Assembly: GCA_049509915.1 (NCBI GenBank)
Contig: JBEKZL010000333.1
Location: forward strand, 1 to 6,919
Reading direction: 5' to 3'
DNA: 6,919 nucleotides
Origin: JBEKYD01 sp049509915
Lineage (GTDB): Bacteria; Acidobacteriota; Terriglobia; Bryobacterales; Bryobacteraceae
Shown here one piece after another: positions 5,506 through 6,919 of this stretch; position 1 is the first letter of the stretch; each line of letters begins with the position of its first letter. The position numbers and the translations under genes are program-made. The notes beneath the pieces were generated by a model that searched no databases, was not told the DNA's origin, and worked only from the letters and a program-made list of their open reading frames with translations.

Positions 5506-5537
5506 TGAAGACAGGCGTCCCAGGTTTCATCTCCTAA
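5361..5537 (+). pseudogene. Aldo/keto reductase C-terminal remnant
   Basis: In the frame of 5361 (different from the antitoxin frame) 58 residues read ILVLEDPVISATAARVG, KTPAQVLLAWAVGR, then AFNEINRIQTRQRLNEVV and KTGVPGFIS, with stop TAA at 5535-5537. LEDPVI...GKTPAQVLLAWAV is the conserved late segment of aldo/keto reductases, NADPH-dependent carbonyl-reducing barrel enzymes of about 280-320 residues. The usual PKS-x5-E-N coenzyme-binding segment expected right after it is absent, while a plausible family C-terminus follows directly, implying an internal in-frame loss of some 30 codons. The first two thirds, including the catalytic Tyr, are missing. No start codon or ribosome binding site belongs to this piece. 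It cannot encode an enzyme. Confidence 0.6.
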
Positions 5538-5566
5538 GGCAAGTGAACTTTAAGCCAACAACGAAT

Positions 5567-5570
5567 GGAG
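5567..5570 (+). promoter_or_regulatory. Shine-Dalgarno of the NTF2-like gene
   Basis: GGAG lies 6 bases before the ATG at 5577 and overlaps an earlier in-frame ATG at 5565, which has no such site of its own. This favours 5577 as the start. Confidence 0.6.
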
Positions 5571-5576
5571 CAATCC

Positions 5577-5960
5577 ATGGAAGAGGAACAAATACGTGCA
5601 GCCCTGAATGCGCACTGGCATGCGTCGGCAATCGGCGATGCAAATGCGGAACACGACATTTACGCTGACGATGCGATTTGCGACTATCCCCAGTCAGCCG
5701 AGCGAATCCTCGGGCGAGCCAATTTGCAGGCCCTGCGGAGTCATCACCCTGGCAAACCGTCAGGTTTCAACGTCAAGCGAGTTCTCGGAGAAGGTGACCT
5801 CTGGGTCACGGAATACACAATCATCTACCAGGGGCGATCGGCATTCACAGTCAGCATTATGGAGTTCCGCAACGGTAAGGTCGTGCACGAAACACAGTAT
5901 TTCGCGGATCCCTTCGAGGCGCCCGCCTGGCGAAGCCAATGGGTTCAGCAATTTGTGTGA
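5577..5960 (+). CDS. SnoaL/NTF2-like domain protein
   Basis: A 127-residue single-domain protein of the cone-shaped NTF2-like fold. Family marks include an N-terminal helix (MEEEQIRAALNAHW), YADDAICDYPQSAERILG at about 33-50, then FRNGKVVHETQYFADPFEAP close to the end and a W-x-x-QWV tail. Members of this group are annotated as SnoaL-like or nuclear transport factor 2 family proteins; some isomerise or hydrate small molecules, most are uncharacterised, so no reaction is assigned. Length is normal and the frame is intact. The start at 5577 has a GGAG ribosome binding site; starting at 5565 would add MEQS. It lies 39 bases after the reductase remnant, and its codon use is less GC-extreme than the operon genes, which would fit acquisition, a tentative inference. 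Confidence 0.8.
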   Translation: MEEEQIRAALNAHWHASAIGDANAEHDIYADDAICDYPQSAERILGRANLQALRSHHPGKPSGFNVKRVLGEGDLWVTEYTIIYQGRSAFTVSIMEFRNGKVVHETQYFADPFEAPAWRSQWVQQFV

Positions 5961-6056
5961 CGCCGGATTGAAGTACGATTGGTACCGACCCGGCTTGCGT
6001 CCGGGGATCGATGGATCGAGCGAAGTTTCCAACCCTTCGTTGCACAATGAGATTGA

Positions 6057-6919
6057 ATGCTCCTTGCCACCGTAGTCGAAACCTCGCGGCTTGTGACCGA
6101 AACCTCGCGGCGTCTGGAAAAGATTGATCTGCTCGCAAACCTGCTGCGCCAGCTCGAACCCGGCGAAGTCGAAGCCGTGGTGGCTTATCTTTCCGGCAAT
6201 CTATTGAGCCGGCGCACCGGAATCGGGTTCGCCACGCTACGCGAAGCGGCCGCGCCTGCGGCGGAAGTACCTATTCTGGAAGTCGGTGAAGTGGAACGGA
6301 CCATCGAACAGGTCTCGGCCATCGAAGGCGCCGGCGCGCAGCGGCGCAGACGCGAAATGCTGAACGCCCTGATGGCGCGCGCCACCCGCCCCGAGCAGGA
6401 CTTTCTGTTCTCTCTTTTGCTCGGCGAACTGCGCCAGGGCGCGCTCGAAGGCATCATGGCGGAAGCTTTGGCGAAGGCATTTGGCGCCGATGCCGCCCGC
6501 GTCCGCCGCGCCGTTATGCTCACCGGCAACCTCACCCGGGTGGCGCGCCTGTTGCGGGAATCCGGCTCTGCCGGGCTCGACCGCTGCGGCGTCCAGCTCT
6601 TCCGCCCGGTTCAGCCCATGCTGGCGGAAACCGCGGATGGCGTCGAATCCGCCCTTGCCGATCTGGGCGAGGCGGCGCTCGAATTCAAGCTCGATGGCGC
6701 CCGCGTTCAGGTACACAGGTCCGGCGGCGACGTGATGGTATTCTCACGCGCCCTCAACGACGTTACCGCCGCCGTGCCGGAAGTGGTGGAAGCCGCCCGC
6801 GCGCTGCCTGGAGGCGACCTGATTGTCGAAGGCGAGGTGCTCAGCCTCACCGCCGCCGGCCGCCCGCAGCCGTTTCAAATCACCATGCGCCGCTTCGGCC
6901 GCAAGCTCGATCTCGAGCG
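6057..6919 (+). CDS. ATP-dependent DNA ligase, N-terminal part (runs off the window)
   Basis: 287 codons are present, with no stop before the window end; the family is about 500 residues, so roughly 55-60% is seen. The N-terminal DNA-binding domain (1-190) starts MLLATVVETSRLVTETSRRL and contains AVVAYLSGNL (41-50) and a helical region with LLLGELRQGALEGIMAEALA (120-139). The nucleotidyltransferase domain begins near QPMLAET (186-192). Its motif I is E-F-K-L-D-G-A-R with nucleophile K211, which takes AMP from ATP. VFSRALNDVT (228-237) is motif III, and LIVEGEVL (255-262) follows, with a Glu where many relatives have Asp. PFQITMRRFGRK (272-283) is typical of the archaeal/bacterial LigB-type subgroup. 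It seals nicks; in bacteria these enzymes accompany the NAD-dependent LigA and serve repair. An in-frame TGA directly precedes the ATG, fixing the start. Confidence 0.92.
   Translation, partial: MLLATVVETSRLVTETSRRLEKIDLLANLLRQLEPGEVEAVVAYLSGNLLSRRTGIGFATLREAAAPAAEVPILEVGEVERTIEQVSAIEGAGAQRRRREMLNALMARATRPEQDFLFSLLLGELRQGALEGIMAEALAKAFGADAARVRRAVMLTGNLTRVARLLRESGSAGLDRCGVQLFRPVQPMLAETADGVESALADLGEAALEFKLDGARVQVHRSGGDVMVFSRALNDVTAAVPEVVEAARALPGGDLIVEGEVLSLTAAGRPQPFQITMRRFGRKLDLE
6077..6111 (+). repeat. 14-bp direct repeat with 21-bp period in the ligase gene
   Basis: CGAAACCTCGCGGC occurs at 6077-6090 and 6098-6111. The period is exactly seven codons and encodes VETSR and TETSR. A similar protein-level repetition (ATSxxVAxTSxRL) is usual at the start of this ligase family, so the repeat is probably inherited structure made exact at DNA level. 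Confidence 0.8.

Noticed and set aside
5058..5960. Mobile element or integration site around the antitoxin
   Set aside because: No transposase, terminal inverted repeats, target duplication or tRNA gene is visible; a simple deletion explains the broken genes.
5989..6039. Small hairpins (CCCGG/CCGGG and CGAAG/CTTCG) before the ligase gene
   Set aside because: Five-base stems without a T run can occur by chance in GC-rich DNA; no terminator or attenuator is claimed.

Overview
This is a GC-rich bacterial window with genes on both strands. Leucine, aromatic amino acid and TonB genes, high GC and a Pro/Ala-rich TonB-like protein suggest an Acidobacteriota-like soil bacterium (Solibacter/Bryobacter type). 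That assignment is inferred from general resemblance only. No RNA gene, CRISPR array or intact mobile element was found.

Left edge (1-866). The window opens in the last 41 codons of leuD (isopropylmalate isomerase small subunit). Eleven bases later a second small reading frame (136-372) ends in a diverged copy of the same LeuD C-terminus, so leuD is followed by the tail of a paralogue. A small DUF805 membrane protein gene faces it on the minus strand (413-730).

Centre left (867-3646, minus strand). Three tightly packed genes read leftward: a stand-alone LON substrate-binding-domain protein, a long proline-rich TonB-type energy transducer, and a HAD-family hydrolase. The spacings (3 bp, then an ATGA overlap) indicate one operon. 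A good sigma70-like promoter lies immediately before the LON gene, so close that the transcript may be leaderless.

Centre right (3757-5057, plus strand). A divergent pair encodes a classical short-chain dehydrogenase and shikimate kinase (aroK), joined by an ATGA overlap.

Right accessory patch (5058-5960). A MazE/PemI-type antitoxin gene has no toxin gene after it. Its expected end runs, in another frame, into the remnant of an aldo/keto reductase gene. This looks like a deletion scar that left two broken genes in about 420 bp. An intact SnoaL/NTF2-like gene follows.

Right edge (6057-6919). The N-terminal part of an ATP-dependent DNA ligase, including the catalytic lysine motif, runs off the window.

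No new defence or mobile system is visible. The most unusual features are the leuD tail duplication, the antitoxin/reductase scar and the possible leaderless promoter.
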